Assembly: GCA_035526435.1 (NCBI GenBank)
Contig: DATLCI010000216.1
Span: 1 to 5,453, forward strand
DNA length: 5,453 bases
Origin: DATLCI01 sp035526435
GTDB lineage: Bacteria; Acidobacteriota; Terriglobia; Terriglobales; Acidobacteriaceae
Direction: 5' to 3'
Shown here: piece by piece, positions 4,657-5,453 of the stretch
Position numbering within the stretch: position 1 is the first letter of the stretch
How the letters are laid out: each line of letters starts with the position of its first letter
Translations under genes and position numbers: made by a program
The notes under the pieces: model-generated
Told to the model about the DNA's origin: nothing
Seen by the model: the letters and a program-made list of their open reading frames with translations, nothing else
Database searches by the model: none

Positions 4657-5453
4657 TTGGGAAAGAAGTTGGACCATCGGCTGGGAGATAAAACCCTGCG
4701 TGACGGTTTGGCGGCAGCGCTGCTTCGGATCCGCGACAAGACCGGGCGGCTGGTGCGGCTGAAGGCGAACCGGGCACAGCGGGAATTCTCGCGCACCTGC
4801 CGCGGGCGAAACATCGTGCTAAAAGCCCGGCAGATGGGGATCACCACGTGGGTGGCAGCGCGGTTTTTTCTGGCTACGATCACGCGCCGGGGCACGCTGA
4901 GCGTACTGGTGGCGCATGATCAACGGTCGGCGGAGGAGATCTTCCGCATCGTAAGGCGTTTCTGGGAGAACCTGCCTGAGCGTCTGCGATGCGGGCCATT
5001 GCGCACGTCGCATGCGAATGTGCGGCAGATGGTCTTCCCCGAACTGGATAGTGAATACCGGGTAGAGACGGCGGCAGACCCCGACGCAGGCCGCGGGCTG
5101 ACCATACAGAACCTGCATGCGTCCGAGGTGGCGCGCTGGCCGCGCGATGCGGCGGGAACGTTGGCGTCTTTGCGGGCGGCGGTGGCGCCTAACGGCGAGA
5201 TCGTGTTGGAGTCCACGCCCAATGGGAGCGCGGGGTGCTTCTATCGCGAATGGCAGAGCTCATCTGAGACCGGCATGATGCGACATTTTTTGCCCTGGTG
5301 GTGGGCGGCGGAATATCGCCGGCCGGGGCTCGAACTGGGCAACCTGTCAGAAGAAGAGCAAGGGCTCGTGGCCAAACATCAGCTCGCGAAAGAGCAGATC
5401 GCTTTCCGTCGCGAGTTGAAGGCGAATTTTCGCGGACTGGCAAAGCAGGAGTT
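4657..5453 (+). CDS. Phage terminase large subunit, N-terminal ATPase part (3' truncated)
   Basis: TerL is the motor ATPase and nuclease that packages phage DNA into proheads. Numbering from TTG 4657, the deviant P-loop KARQMGITT lies at residues 56-64. Its lysine sits at the front rather than before Thr, the layout of lambda gpA (KSARVGYS). A Walker B-like LHASEVARW segment with E157 as candidate catalytic carboxylate follows GRGLTIQN. The coupling motif ESTPNG is at 185-190, then FYREW and HFLPWWW. The window ends after about 265 codons, before the nuclease domain. The frame is open from the stop at 4611, but no ATG or GTG occurs before GTG 4753, which would cut into family-like N-terminal sequence (LRIRDKTGRLVRLKANRAQREF). 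TTG 4657, or TTG 4669 six bases after GGGA, are the best starts, so the boundary is uncertain. No terminator separates it from the fibre gene 45 bases upstream. Confidence 0.88.
   Translation, partial: MGKKLDHRLGDKTLRDGLAAALLRIRDKTGRLVRLKANRAQREFSRTCRGRNIVLKARQMGITTWVAARFFLATITRRGTLSVLVAHDQRSAEEIFRIVRRFWENLPERLRCGPLRTSHANVRQMVFPELDSEYRVETAADPDAGRGLTIQNLHASEVARWPRDAAGTLASLRAAVAPNGEIVLESTPNGSAGCFYREWQSSSETGMMRHFLPWWWAAEYRRPGLELGNLSEEEQGLVAKHQLAKEQIAFRRELKANFRGLAKQE

Overview
The window is GC-rich and densely coded on the plus strand. It looks like part of a prophage or phage-derived island in an Acidobacteriota (Terriglobia-like) genome. That placement rests on my recall of similar signal-peptide-bearing, fibre-like proteins and of RQMGITT-type terminases in that phylum, together with G/C-ending codons. 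No search was run. The anchor for a phage origin is the gene running off the right edge, a terminase large subunit (TerL) ATPase with recognisable motifs.

Layout, left to right. (1) The C-terminal 47 residues of an unrecognised protein end at 146. (2) An intergenic stretch, 147-291, visibly richer in A/T than the rest, holds a possible promoter, a possible 18-codon micro-ORF and a strong intrinsic terminator (233-263). (3) A small 89-residue protein, 292-561, has no firm function. (4) A dual-specificity-type protein phosphatase, 610-1074, has an intact HCX5R loop. (5) A very large 1176-residue protein, 1081-4611, combines phage tail-fibre-type repeats and beta-rich modules with a Sec-type signal peptide and 14 mature-region cysteines that fall into seven close pairs. 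A terminator-like hairpin sits inside its first codons. (6) TerL, from about 4657 to the right edge, follows with no ATG start.

How the parts may work together (inference): the small protein and TerL would belong to DNA packaging. The phosphatase and the exported fibre-like protein sit between them and look like inserted cargo (moron or lysogenic-conversion type) or a domesticated surface adhesin, because a signal peptide and paired cysteines do not suit a virion fibre assembled in the cytoplasm. A terminator lies just ahead of the small gene with no room for a promoter after it, and a second lies within the start of the fibre gene. This raises the possibility that the block is expressed by terminator read-through or antitermination, as in phage late operons.

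All four genes from 292 to the right edge lie in the same reading frame, separated only by single stops at 559, 1072 and 4609. I found no tRNA, rRNA, CRISPR array, insertion sequence, integrase or attachment site. The large minus-strand open frames are shadows of the plus-strand genes.
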